A model generated the notes under the pieces. It saw only the letters and a program-made list of their open reading frames with translations. It had not been told where the DNA came from and searched no databases. Shown in pieces: positions 45,755 to 56,049 of a stretch of DNA of 64,000 bases. The position numbers and the translations under genes are program-made. Numbering within the stretch: the stretch's first letter is position 1; each line of letters opens with the position of its first letter. Origin of the DNA: Pectinatus brassicae (GTDB lineage Bacteria; Bacillota; Negativicutes; Selenomonadales; Selenomonadaceae); NCBI RefSeq assembly GCF_014201835.1, contig NZ_JACHFH010000002.1, forward strand, positions 94,426 through 158,425, given 5' to 3'.

Positions 45755-46075
45755 TTTCTCACCTCAAATATATAATAAAGCGGCATACGCAGCCGCTTCA
45801 AAGCATGGATATATACTTAATATAATATCATTTTTCGTGCAAAAAGTCCACTTTAAACCTTTTTTATTAAAATTGTGATATTTTTTATCTAATTTCATTT
45901 TTTTCAGCTCAGATTTGATTTTAGCCCTTTTAGACAATTCGTCTCCGTAATTTTTTCCAAGATATTTTGCCGTATTATTTGAAATGGCTATTTTTATTTT
46001 TTTCCAAACCATAGTATAATTAATTCAAATATATGTATATTAAAACAATTTCATAAATATGACGGAGGATATTCG
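45755..46075. other. Divergent promoter region between gyrA and rpiR
   Basis: 321 bp. It holds a small hairpin AAGCGGC-ATACGCA-GCCGCTT (45778-45798) near gyrA and a -10-like TATACT at about 46010 facing gyrA. An 82-codon minus ORF (45764-46012) is not accepted as a gene because its ATG sits within the promoter element and lacks a ribosome site. Confidence 0.5.
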
Positions 46076-46939
46076 ATGCGTCTTTTAAAAACAATGTCGG
46101 AAAACGAACGGTTTAATTCTACTGAGCAATCCATTATAAAATACATACTAGCGCATAGTAAAGAAATCAGCCATTTTTCTATACGTGATTTGTCCGAAAG
46201 AACATTTTCCAGTCCCGCAACAATTTTCCGTCTATGTCAAAAACTAAATTTAAAAGGCTATACTGATTTCAAAATAAAATTCATCAGTGAAATAAATCGC
46301 ACCAGTGATTTAGGACGTCCTATTACAGGGCGTCCTATTACTGATAAAAACCCACCTGACTCTATTGTAAAAAAAATTGCTGCTTTAGAAATTGAAGCAA
46401 TTGAAGAAACGAAAAATGAAATGGATACACAGCAACTAATAAGAATTGCCGAAAAAATCAACGATGCTAAATGTATTGATTTTTATGCTTTTGATCAAAA
46501 TTATTTTATTGCCCAAATGACCAGCTATAATTTAACTCAAATAAAAAAAACATCTATTGCCAACCTAGCTGCTAACAGCCAATATATGCAAGCTCTTACA
46601 TGTGACAAAGATAATATTGCTATCATCTTAAGCCGTACTGGTGAAAACAAACGGCTAATTGATATTGCTAATATTTTAAAAACTCGTCGCATTACATCAC
46701 TGCTCTTATCTCCTGCCAAAAATTCCAGTTTAGCCAAATTAACCTCTGAATTTCTCTATGTTGCTGATACTAAAGAATATCTTGATATGGGCCTTTTGAT
46801 TTTTAATACCGGTGTCCGCTATTACCTAGACGTAATATTTGCCATGCTGCTATCACAAAATTACTGGGATATCAAAAAAACCTACGATAATTTTGAGGAC
46901 ATCTTCGGTCGGCTCAAGGATCCTTGGCATCTATGGTAA
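46076..46939 (+). CDS. RpiR/MurR-family transcriptional regulator
   Basis: 287 aa. N-terminal RpiR helix-turn-helix (about residues 15-75: IRDLSERTFSSPATIFRLCQKL) and a C-terminal SIS sugar-phosphate domain (about 120-260, IAIILSRTGENKRLIDIA). Between them is a repeated GRPIT-GRPIT from a 15-bp duplication with two differences (46314-46343). It precedes the beta-glucoside PTS genes on the same strand, so it probably senses a 6-phospho-beta-glucoside. GGAGG before ATG. Confidence 0.9.
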   Translation: MRLLKTMSENERFNSTEQSIIKYILAHSKEISHFSIRDLSERTFSSPATIFRLCQKLNLKGYTDFKIKFISEINRTSDLGRPITGRPITDKNPPDSIVKKIAALEIEAIEETKNEMDTQQLIRIAEKINDAKCIDFYAFDQNYFIAQMTSYNLTQIKKTSIANLAANSQYMQALTCDKDNIAIILSRTGENKRLIDIANILKTRRITSLLLSPAKNSSLAKLTSEFLYVADTKEYLDMGLLIFNTGVRYYLDVIFAMLLSQNYWDIKKTYDNFEDIFGRLKDPWHLW

Positions 46940-46946
46940 TATTCAT

Positions 46947-46994
46947 AAACATTTGTGAAATAATGTTTCAATATATTTCGCAAATGTTTTTTTA
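46947..46994 (+). terminator. Terminator of the rpiR-family gene
   Basis: Sixteen-pair stem AAACATTTGTGAAATA / TATTTCGCAAATGTTT (one G-T pair) then TTTT. Its loop region also forms a TGAAA-TAATG-TTTCA dyad. Confidence 0.75.
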
Positions 46995-47056
46995 TTAGAA
47001 ACATTGATTCTAAACTTTCTAAATTTATTGAATATATTTTTAAGTGAGATTATATT
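46995..47056 (+). promoter_or_regulatory. Operator-like dyad and promoter of the PTS operon
   Basis: Dyad TTAGAA-ACATTGA-TTCTAA (46995-47013), then a promoter: -35 TTGAAT (47028-47033), 17-bp spacer, -10 TATATT (47051-47056). A likely site for the RpiR-family protein encoded just upstream. Confidence 0.5.
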
Positions 47057-47128
47057 AATAATTAAGCAAAACATTTTATGGCATCTTTCCACCTCTCCCA
47101 CTAAAAAACCGAAAGGACTGAACAAGTA

Positions 47129-48424
47129 ATGAGCAAACAAGTTTTCTTTGATAAATTTATTGAATTTATGGGTCGTTTTGCTGAATTAAAAGCTATTGTT
47201 GCCCTACGTGATGGTTTTATTATGACAACACCCTTCACAATTTGCGGCTCAGTGTTTTTACTGATAGCTAACCTCCCCATTCCGGGCTATCCCGCATTTA
47301 TGGCTTCAATATTTGGCGCAAACTGGACAGTTCCCCTCAATCAGGTAGCTGGTGCCACCTTTAATATCTTAGCTTTAATCTGTGTTTTAACCATAAGCTA
47401 TAAATACTGTGAAGCTGAAGGCTGCGATGCTATCATGGGCGCTATAATGGCAATGTCTAGTTTTCTTATTTTAACGGCTTCAAGTATTACCAGCAAAAGC
47501 GGCGAAATAGTAAATGATGTTATTCCCAAACTCTGGGCAGGCAGTAACGGCGTAATAACTGCTATTATTGTGGGTTTTGCCGTTTCTTATATATTTTGTT
47601 ATTGCGAAAAAAATAATATTGGCATAAAAATGCCCGACAGTGTCCCCACTGGTGTTACTAAAGCATTTTCAGCACTTATACCAGGTCTTATCTTTTTTAC
47701 CAGCACTGCCATCATCTATGCCTTATGCCAATTTTTTGCCCATACAACATTTCCTGAATTAATTTTTAAAATTTTACAGACCCCTTTGCAAAACCTCTCT
47801 GATACCTTAATCGGTGGTATTGTAATTGCAGGACTGCAGAGTATATTATTTTGGGCTGGGATCCATGGTCCTAACGTTGTAGGTGGAGTTGTCAATCCTG
47901 TTCTCATTGCCAACTCTTTGGATAACCAAAGTTTGGTCAATGCTGGCATGCAGCTTATTGGCAACCCTCATGCTAAAATCATTACCTGTCAGGTAAATGA
48001 TGTATTCATCAAAAGCGGCGGCTGTGGTCTGACCCTAGGTTTTTTAATAGCTTCATTTATATCCGCAAAATCCCAGCAATTAAAATCGATTACAAAACTT
48101 GCTTTTGTACCAGGACTTTTCAACATCAACGAACCTGTTATTTTTGGACTGCCAATTGTATTTAATCCATATTTACTTGTTCCCTTCATCTTAGTTCCAA
48201 TCATTGCCATGATCATAACTTATTTCTCAATTATTATAGGATTCATGTCGCCTTTTGATGCAGTCCAAGTCCCGTGGACAACACCAGCGATTATCGCTGG
48301 CTTTCTCTTAAATGGTTGGCATGGTGCAATCATCCAAATTATAAATCTTATCATGGCCACCTTAGTATATTTCCCATTTGTCAAAGCGCAGGATAAAGCT
48401 TATTTACAAGAAGAATCAAATTAA
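47129..48424 (+). CDS. PTS lactose/cellobiose-family EIIC permease
   Basis: 431 aa with about ten helices. Sugar-chamber motifs of the CelB type: GCGLTLGF (about residue 295), NINEPVIFGLPIVFNPYLL (about 330-348) and SPFDAVQVPWTTP. It moves and positions a beta-diglucoside for phosphorylation. First gene of EIIC-EIIB-EIIA-GH1. Cellobiose is the usual substrate, with aryl-glucosides and chitobiose as alternatives. Confidence 0.92.
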   Translation: MSKQVFFDKFIEFMGRFAELKAIVALRDGFIMTTPFTICGSVFLLIANLPIPGYPAFMASIFGANWTVPLNQVAGATFNILALICVLTISYKYCEAEGCDAIMGAIMAMSSFLILTASSITSKSGEIVNDVIPKLWAGSNGVITAIIVGFAVSYIFCYCEKNNIGIKMPDSVPTGVTKAFSALIPGLIFFTSTAIIYALCQFFAHTTFPELIFKILQTPLQNLSDTLIGGIVIAGLQSILFWAGIHGPNVVGGVVNPVLIANSLDNQSLVNAGMQLIGNPHAKIITCQVNDVFIKSGGCGLTLGFLIASFISAKSQQLKSITKLAFVPGLFNINEPVIFGLPIVFNPYLLVPFILVPIIAMIITYFSIIIGFMSPFDAVQVPWTTPAIIAGFLLNGWHGAIIQIINLIMATLVYFPFVKAQDKAYLQEESN

Positions 48425-48475
48425 ACTATTAATTAGTTAAAATGCAATTAATTTATTATTACAGGAGTGATTATT

Positions 48476-48775
48476 ATGAAAAAAATCGTTTTATTATGTG
48501 CAGCGGGTATGTCAACAAGTATCTTGGTAAAAAAAATGCAGTCTGCTGCCCAAGATATACATTACGATTGTGAAATAGCTGCTTACCCCACTTCCGAAGC
48601 AAAAACCAAAGCCAGTGATGCTGATTTGATATTATTAGGTCCCCAGGTTCGTTTCTCTTTAGATAAAATCAAAGTTCAATGTCCGGGAATTCCCGTCGAA
48701 GCTATTGATATGCGTATGTATGGTCGTATGGATGGCAAAGGTGTCATCGAATTTGCCAAAGAAAAATTACAATAA
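48476..48775 (+). CDS. PTS lactose/cellobiose-family EIIB
   Basis: 99 aa from ATG 48476 (GGAG 8 bases before). Phospho-acceptor Cys8 in MKKIVLLCAAGMSTSILV, and GPQVRF / GIPVEAIDMRMYGRMDG in the later part. It takes phosphate from EIIA and hands it to the sugar in EIIC. Confidence 0.93.
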   Translation: MKKIVLLCAAGMSTSILVKKMQSAAQDIHYDCEIAAYPTSEAKTKASDADLILLGPQVRFSLDKIKVQCPGIPVEAIDMRMYGRMDGKGVIEFAKEKLQ

Positions 48776-48792
48776 TAAGAAGGTGCATAATT

Positions 48793-49107
48793 ATGGAAGG
48801 TTCAGAACTTATCGCCTTTAATATAATTTCAGCTGTAGGCACCGCCCGCAGTTGTTATATCGAGGCTATCCAAAAAGCTAAAACAAATGATTTTATTGCT
48901 GCCGAAAAACTCATCGCCGAAGGCGATGATGCCTTTAACGAAGGCCATGATGTTCATTTAAAATTATTACAGTCCGATGCCGAAGGCAAGAACAACAGTA
49001 ATATCAACCTTTTAATATTGCATGCCGAAGATCAGCTTATGAGTGCTGAAGGCTTTAAAATAATAGCAACCGAATTTATTGATGTTTATAAAAAACTTAA
49101 ACATTAA
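48793..49107 (+). CDS. PTS lactose/cellobiose-family EIIA
   Basis: 104 aa all-helical subunit. The phosphorylated His lies in LLILHAEDQLMSAE (about residue 76); AVGTARSCYIEAIQKAK is the usual first helix. AAGGTG before ATG. Confidence 0.93.
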   Translation: MEGSELIAFNIISAVGTARSCYIEAIQKAKTNDFIAAEKLIAEGDDAFNEGHDVHLKLLQSDAEGKNNSNINLLILHAEDQLMSAEGFKIIATEFIDVYKKLKH

Positions 49108-49129
49108 TATTATAATTAATTACAACTAA

Positions 49130-50599
<1,470 letters not shown>

Positions 50600-50611
50600 C
50601 TTTCCCTCCTT

Positions 50612-50655
50612 ATAAAAAATGCTCTTGCGATTTTTCGCAAGAGCATTTTTTATTT
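50612..50655. terminator. Bidirectional terminator
   Basis: AAAAAATGCTCTTGCGA / TCGCAAGAGCATTTTTT, 4-base loop, between the convergent GH1 and permease genes. Confidence 0.92.
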
Positions 50656-51993
50656 ACTTTTTTTTAGCCGATAGCCAATATAGATTATAAAAATCCAGAT
50701 AGGACAAAGATAAACTGCCAGCCGATAATCTGGCATAATTACCATTGTTATTGCTATTGACAGAAAAAACACTATACCGATGTAATTTAATACTGGGAAA
50801 AATGGCATTTTATAAGTAAGTTTATCGGCATTTATCCCAATTTTTTGCCTAAATTTAATCTGAGTATATAATATCATAATCCAGTTTATCAGTGCCGCAA
50901 TCGTAGCAATTGACATAACATAGTTAAATACTTCCTTTGGTGCCAAATACGTAATAATAACAACAATTCCTACAAACAACGATGAGAACAACACTGCTGC
51001 CCGCGGCACACCATCTTTAGATACTTTCTTTAAAAAGGCTGGGGCATTATTTTGCAGCGCCAGCCCATGCAGCATGCGGGCATTGCTGTATAAACAGCTG
51101 TTATATGCAGAAAATACGGCTGTCAGCACTATCACATTAAGAATTGATGCCGCTTCAGAAAAACCTATTGCCGAAAAAATTTCTACAAACGGACTGCCAT
51201 TCATTCCCACCTTATCCCACGGATAAAGTGTAACAAGCACGAACATTGCTCCCACATAAAAAATCAAGATACGACCTATTATTAAATCAATAGCTTTAGG
51301 AATAGTCTTTTGCGGATTTTCTGCCTCTCCGGCTGTTATTCCGATAAGTTCCGTGCCGCCAAACGCAAATATTACCACCACAAACGACAGCATCATACCA
51401 TCAAATCCCTGTGGGAAAAAGCCGCCATTTGCATACAGATTATGAAGTCCCAGCGGCTGATTATTACCTACACCAAAAAATATAATTGCCAGACCAAAAA
51501 TAATCATCAATAAAATTGCCGCAACTTTTATGATGGCTCCCCAAAACTCTATTTCACCAAATGATTTTACATTTACAAGATTTATTATATTAACCAGTAT
51601 GAACAATATTAGACCAGATACCCACATTGGCAGGCCGGGAAACCAGTGCTGCATATAAATCCCGACTACCGAAACTTCGACCATAGAAACCGCTACATAA
51701 TTAAACCAATAATTCCAGCCTGATAAAAACCCCGGGAACTCGCCCCAATAATCATAAGCATAAGTACTAAATGAACCTGACACCGGATTATAAACAGCCA
51801 TTTCACCTAAAGCCCTTACGACAAAATAAATAAATATCCCACCAATAAGATATGACAGCATGACTGCCGGGCCAACCATTTTTATGGTGCTGGCAGAGCC
51901 GTAAAAAAGTCCGGTACCTATGGCACAGCCCAAGGCAATCATTTGTATATGACGTTCTTTCAAGCCTCTTTGTAAATTTTTCTCTTCCTTCAA
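50650..51993 (-). CDS. Amino-acid permease (APC superfamily, AAT type)
   Basis: 447 aa, twelve helices. Typical AAT features: GLKERHIQMIALGCAIGTGL, VYNPVSGSFSTYAYDYWG (about residue 68), FAFGGTELIGITAGEAENP (about 210-228) and NSCLYSNARMLHGLA (about 300). A proton symporter for an amino acid such as an aromatic one, proline or GABA; the substrate is not determined. Stands alone ahead of ppx on the same strand. Confidence 0.9.
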   Translation of the reverse strand: MKEEKNLQRGLKERHIQMIALGCAIGTGLFYGSASTIKMVGPAVMLSYLIGGIFIYFVVRALGEMAVYNPVSGSFSTYAYDYWGEFPGFLSGWNYWFNYVAVSMVEVSVVGIYMQHWFPGLPMWVSGLILFILVNIINLVNVKSFGEIEFWGAIIKVAAILLMIIFGLAIIFFGVGNNQPLGLHNLYANGGFFPQGFDGMMLSFVVVIFAFGGTELIGITAGEAENPQKTIPKAIDLIIGRILIFYVGAMFVLVTLYPWDKVGMNGSPFVEIFSAIGFSEAASILNVIVLTAVFSAYNSCLYSNARMLHGLALQNNAPAFLKKVSKDGVPRAAVLFSSLFVGIVVIITYLAPKEVFNYVMSIATIAALINWIMILYTQIKFRQKIGINADKLTYKMPFFPVLNYIGIVFFLSIAITMVIMPDYRLAVYLCPIWIFIIYIGYRLKKSK

Positions 51994-52023
51994 TATCTCA
52001 CAACACTTCCTTACTGATAAAAG

Positions 52024-52938
52024 TCAATTCTCGCCAATTATCTGTTTGTAGATAAAACCTTCCCGCATCCCAGTATCACTATAAGTAATTTCCGACGCAG
52101 CAAAATAACTGCATACTTCATCGACAATTACCATTCCGGGTATTATTGTTTTTAAACGGTCAGGTGCTGTTTTTAACAACGATATTGCCAAACTCTCTGA
52201 CAAGGGATTATCTCGTTTATATTTATTGATAATATCGGTCATTTTATCTGTCTGCATCGTCATATTTTCATCAGGGCGCAAAAACAACTCATTATATAAT
52301 AAGCGAGCACTTTTAGCCGTGCCGCCAATTGCGCACACATATAATTTATCTCCTGCTGGAAAATCCTGCAGCTGTTCTTTTAGGAGCTGCTTTATTTCTG
52401 CCTGCATATCGAAAATTTCAGCACTGCTCGGTAAAAAGTCTTCAGCGTATTTAGTATATAGCGACAGTGCCCCTACCGGAATGCTTGTTTTTTTCACAAT
52501 GGCTGCATCTTTATAATAAATAAGCTCGGTGCTGCCACCGCCAACATCAATTATAATGCCCGTATCTACCCCAACAGTGCGTACCACACCAATAAAATCA
52601 AATTCAGCTTCTTCTTCGCCGCTTATCACGCACACATCTATTGTTGTTCGCTTTTGTATTTGTTCGATGACCTCTGCCTGATTTTTCACATTGCGTATAG
52701 CCGCGGTCGTAAACGCTGATACATTTGTTATTTTAAAGTCTGCCAATAAATCACGAAACTCATTTAAAATATCACAAGTCTTGTCAATGCCTTGCTGCTG
52801 CATAATATCATCTTTTACGTAAGCCGCCAAGCCTACTGTATGTTTTTTCTTCATTAGCATTTCCATTTTTCCGTAGGCAATATTATATATCGCCATGCGA
52901 ATAGTACTTGAACCGATATCAATTATCGCATAAAGCAT
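52024..52938 (-). CDS. Ppx/GppA-family phosphatase
   Basis: 304 aa, the short two-domain form. ASKHA fold: AIIDIGSSTIRMAIYN at the N-terminus, FTTAAIRNVKN, ISGEEEAEFDFIGV, and IIDVGGGSTELIYY (about residue 140). Lacks the HD-like C-terminal domain of E. coli Ppx. It hydrolyses polyphosphate or pppGpp; which one is not shown. Confidence 0.9.
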   Translation of the reverse strand: MLYAIIDIGSSTIRMAIYNIAYGKMEMLMKKKHTVGLAAYVKDDIMQQQGIDKTCDILNEFRDLLADFKITNVSAFTTAAIRNVKNQAEVIEQIQKRTTIDVCVISGEEEAEFDFIGVVRTVGVDTGIIIDVGGGSTELIYYKDAAIVKKTSIPVGALSLYTKYAEDFLPSSAEIFDMQAEIKQLLKEQLQDFPAGDKLYVCAIGGTAKSARLLYNELFLRPDENMTMQTDKMTDIINKYKRDNPLSESLAISLLKTAPDRLKTIIPGMVIVDEVCSYFAASEITYSDTGMREGFIYKQIIGEN

Positions 52939-52961
52939 ATTATCCCTCCATTGTCAGCTAT

Positions 52962-53720
52962 TTATTTAAATAAATCCCATACCTGCTTGCCTATAAGCAC
53001 TACGGTCATACAGACAAACAAGGGTTTTACGTAGGCCGCTCCACGGGTAAGTGCTGTTCTCGCTCCACAATAAGCACCGGCAGCAATTGCCAGTCCCATT
53101 GGAATTGCATAGTGAAAATATATCTGTCCCAGATAAGCAAATGTTATTACTGCTGCCAAATTACTGGCAAAGTTAAGCACACGAGCATTTCCCGCCGCTC
53201 CAACAAAATCTAGCCCCATACATAAAAAGGCAAACATCAAAAATGATCCGGTACCCGGACCAAAAAAACCATCATAAAAACCAACTACAAAGGCCAGTCC
53301 CATTCCCATCAATATCATTTTTTTAGTTGTACCTTCATATGATGCTGATTGTCCCCAATTTTTCCGCAATATTGTATACAGCGTAATAAGAAACAATAGT
53401 ACTACTACCAATGGCCGCAAAAAATCTGCTGGTATTTGACGTACTACCATTACTCCGGCAAAAGAACCAATAATCGATAAAGGGAATAAATATTTTATCA
53501 AATCCAATGTTACCTTTTTATTGCGTATAAATGTCGTGGCACTAGTAAAGGACCCCATTACCGCTGCCATTTTATTGGTAGCCAAAGCTGCCACCGGATT
53601 CATTCCCGTCAATAAAAGCACCGGTAAGGAAACGATTCCGCCACCGCCAGCAATAGCGTCAATAAAGCCCGCCATAAAACCACCCAGAACCAAAAAAACA
53701 ATTGTCGTAATCTCATCCAA
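52962..53720 (-). CDS. TSUP (TauE/SafE) family membrane transporter
   Basis: 252 aa from TTG 53720, with GGGGGA about 10 bases before it; longer upstream starts add a non-matching hydrophilic N-terminus. Both halves of the TSUP repeat are seen: GFIDAIAGGGGIVSLPVLLLTG and GFYDGFFGPGTGSFLMFAFL given by position (about residues 17 and 137). Eight helices. It probably exports sulfite or another sulfur-containing anion. Confidence 0.88.
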   Translation of the reverse strand: MDEITTIVFLVLGGFMAGFIDAIAGGGGIVSLPVLLLTGMNPVAALATNKMAAVMGSFTSATTFIRNKKVTLDLIKYLFPLSIIGSFAGVMVVRQIPADFLRPLVVVLLFLITLYTILRKNWGQSASYEGTTKKMILMGMGLAFVVGFYDGFFGPGTGSFLMFAFLCMGLDFVGAAGNARVLNFASNLAAVITFAYLGQIYFHYAIPMGLAIAAGAYCGARTALTRGAAYVKPLFVCMTVVLIGKQVWDLFK

Positions 53721-53908
53721 TAAAATACATCCCCCAATATTTTTTACTACTATAAATAATATCAGTTTTATTTTTATAGTTGCTTTATATTGTAATAAAG
53801 AGTCAGCAAAAATAAAAGTGTTTTGTCTAAAAAATTTATACAAAACACTTTTATTAATAGAATTTATAACATTTTGGGAGAAAATATTATATTTTATATA
53901 ATTATCCG

Positions 53909-54916
53909 CTAAGACAGCATGCCTGTCCCTGTTAATGGTAAAATAACATTATAATTGTCTGGCTTACCCTTTTTAAAGAATTTTAATGCGCCGGCTAGGG
54001 AACAAGCCGCTGTTGGTTCGACATATATACCTTTTTTCCCGATAGCCATTTGTGCCTCATATATTTCCGCATCTGAAACAGTCAGCACATTGCCAAAACT
54101 ACGTTTTATGCACATTAAAATTTCTTTCAAGCGACGTGGCTCAGCGATATTAATCGCAGTGGCTATTGATGCCTCCTGAATTACTTTTTTGCGCTTAAAT
54201 GCCGCATATATAGGATTACATTTTTCACTTTGTACTGCTATAAATGCTGGCAGAGCCCCTATTTCCTCAAAGCCATAATAAAGACCCAGCAGCATCGTTC
54301 CATTGCCAGCAGGAACAAAAATATATTCAGGAATTTTATTACCTAATTGTTTATATATTTCATATGCTAGTGATTTTATTCCCTCAAAGAAGAGCGGATT
54401 ATATATATGTGAGGCATAATATGTATTCTTAGCTGCTTCACGTACCGCCCGCCCGGCAGCCGTTCGATCTTTCTTTACATGAATATGAGCGCCAAAGCTC
54501 TTTATATAATGCAGCTTATTTGATGAAATTTCTTCTGGAATATAAACATCGCAGTCTATGCCAGCAGCCGCGGCATAGGCGGCAATAGCGGTAGCGGCAT
54601 TACCTGATGAATCTTCAACAATTTTATCAATACCCATATATTTTAATTGGTTTATCAAAGCATATGCACCACGTGCTTTAAAGGAACCTGTAGGCTGCAT
54701 ATGCTCCATTTTTAGAAAAACCCTGCCGATACTTTCAAAGCTCGTCTCTAACATTGGTGTTTCTATCTCACCAATAGATACTAAATGTGGTATCTCATTA
54801 CTGGAATCTTTATATAATCTAAATAAACCACCGCAATCACATTCATACTGTAAAGCATTCAAAGGATATTCTTTCTTACATTTTTCGCAATAAAAATGCA
54901 TCTTATTCACCGCCAT
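53909..54916 (-). CDS. thrC: Threonine synthase-like PLP enzyme
   Basis: 335 aa. A zinc ribbon opens it (CEKCKKEYPLNALQYECDCGG), then the fold-type-II PLP core with the lysine in PTGSFKARGAYA (about residue 80), SSGNAATAIAAYAA, VPAGNGTMLLGLYYG and EPTAACSLAG. This is the short archaeal/actinobacterial ThrC type (about 350 aa), making threonine from phosphohomoserine. A later Met (MHFYCEKC) may be the true start. Other PLP lyases (diaminopropionate or cysteate types) cannot be fully excluded. Confidence 0.82.
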   Translation of the reverse strand: MAVNKMHFYCEKCKKEYPLNALQYECDCGGLFRLYKDSSNEIPHLVSIGEIETPMLETSFESIGRVFLKMEHMQPTGSFKARGAYALINQLKYMGIDKIVEDSSGNAATAIAAYAAAAGIDCDVYIPEEISSNKLHYIKSFGAHIHVKKDRTAAGRAVREAAKNTYYASHIYNPLFFEGIKSLAYEIYKQLGNKIPEYIFVPAGNGTMLLGLYYGFEEIGALPAFIAVQSEKCNPIYAAFKRKKVIQEASIATAINIAEPRRLKEILMCIKRSFGNVLTVSDAEIYEAQMAIGKKGIYVEPTAACSLAGALKFFKKGKPDNYNVILPLTGTGMLS

Positions 54917-55015
54917 TCATCTTTTATAACTATACTATTCGCTTTTTTTAACTAATCCCCTGTTGTTTATCAGTTATCCACATTATATTTATTTAAATTT
55001 TTTTTAAAAATAGTA

Positions 55016-55045
55016 TTGACTTATATATCATTATCATTATATAAT
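55016..55045 (+). promoter_or_regulatory. Promoter of tRNA-Pro
   Basis: -35 TTGACT (55016-55021), 18-bp spacer, -10 TATAAT (55040-55045), 13 bp before the tRNA. Confidence 0.7.
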
Positions 55046-55057
55046 ATAACTCGTGTT

Positions 55058-55134
55058 CGGGGCATGGCTCAGTTTGGTAGAGCACCTGGCTTGGGACCAG
55101 GGGGTCGCAGGTTCGAATCCTGCTGCTCCGACCA
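55058..55134 (+). tRNA. tRNA-Pro (anticodon TGG)
   Basis: Acceptor CGGGGCA/TGCTCCG, D-stem GCTC/GAGC, anticodon stem CCTGG/CCAGG with loop CTTGGGA (anticodon UGG), T-arm GCAGG-TTCGAAT-CCTGC, CCA encoded. 77 nt. Confidence 0.95.
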
Positions 55135-55152
55135 AATAATAATTTGGTCATT

Positions 55153-55190
55153 AAAAAGCTATCTCGCAGAGATAGCTTTTATTTTTTTAC
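55153..55190. terminator. Terminator after tRNA-Pro
   Basis: AAAAGCTATCTC-GCA-GAGATAGCTTTT then ATTTTTTT; also works on the other strand for the HAD gene. Confidence 0.85.
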
Positions 55191-55196
55191 TATAAA

Positions 55197-55253
55197 TGAA
55201 GAGGCACCCTATAGCTATACACTAATAAAGTGTTACTATAGAGTGCTTCTTTT
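55197..55253. terminator. Second hairpin before the HAD gene
   Basis: GCACCCTATAG / CTATAGAGTGC with an inner ACACT-AATAA-AGTGT stem, followed by TTCTTTTTT on the plus strand. Confidence 0.5.
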
Positions 55254-56039
55254 TTAATATTTATCATTAAGCAATGCTGCAACATTTTTGTATACTCTGG
55301 TTGCAGCACATTTTACATTGTCACTGGCTGATTCTACTGTAAAACCATTCAGTTTTGTTATCATCGGTAAGTCGTTATCACCATCACCAATAGTGATGAT
55401 TTCATTTTTATGCCAGTTATTCATTTGTAATAATTTATTAAGTCCGACAAATTTATTGGTGTCATCCTTAACTATGTCGATTGCAGTCATATTTTGATAG
55501 GCACTAACACCAATAGCCATTTTATTTATCTGTGCTGTTATTTCTGCGGCCTTTTTCTTATCACTATATTGCAGACTTATCTGGCAAATGCCTTTTAGGC
55601 ACTCAGCCATAAAAAAATCTATCTCAGTATATTTAGAAGGATTTATCATACTTTTAAACCACGACTCATCCGACTGTATACAAACATATGTTTCATAGGC
55701 TGTAAAACAGGCAATATGACGGCTTTCCAACAATAATGGCAATAATAAAATTTCCCGGCTGACAATATTATCAATAGGATTTTGTTCTAAGGGTCTCATT
55801 TCTTCATCATATATTACTGCACCAGTCAAACAAATTGCAAAATCGAATTCCATCCCATAACGGTTACTGTCCCGCAATAGCCCTTGATAATTACGCCCTG
55901 TTACAATGCCAAAGATATTGCCGGCCTGCCGCCATTTGCTGACAGCCATAACATCAGCCTCCGCTATACCATTTTTGCCGGGAAAATGATCTGGTGGGAA
56001 ATATAATGTACCATCAAAATCACTAGCTGCAATCTTCAT
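55254..56039 (-). CDS. HAD-superfamily phosphatase (Cof type)
   Basis: 261 aa. Nucleophile Asp in ASDFDGTLYF (residues 4-13), GIVTGRNYQG (motif 2), the C2b cap in the middle, and IGDGDNDLPMI (about residue 216) as motif 4 with VESASDNVKCAATRVYKN. Members dephosphorylate sugar phosphates or cofactors. Follows lysA closely (10-bp gap), probably in one transcript. Confidence 0.88.
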   Translation of the reverse strand: MKIAASDFDGTLYFPPDHFPGKNGIAEADVMAVSKWRQAGNIFGIVTGRNYQGLLRDSNRYGMEFDFAICLTGAVIYDEEMRPLEQNPIDNIVSREILLLPLLLESRHIACFTAYETYVCIQSDESWFKSMINPSKYTEIDFFMAECLKGICQISLQYSDKKKAAEITAQINKMAIGVSAYQNMTAIDIVKDDTNKFVGLNKLLQMNNWHKNEIITIGDGDNDLPMITKLNGFTVESASDNVKCAATRVYKNVAALLNDKY

Positions 56040-56049
56040 AAAACCACTC

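Noticed and set aside
45764..46012. 82-codon minus-strand ORF between gyrA and rpiR
   Set aside because: Its ATG coincides with a -10-like TATACT, there is no ribosome site, and its end runs through a hairpin and the gyrA ribosome site; composition is not protein-like.
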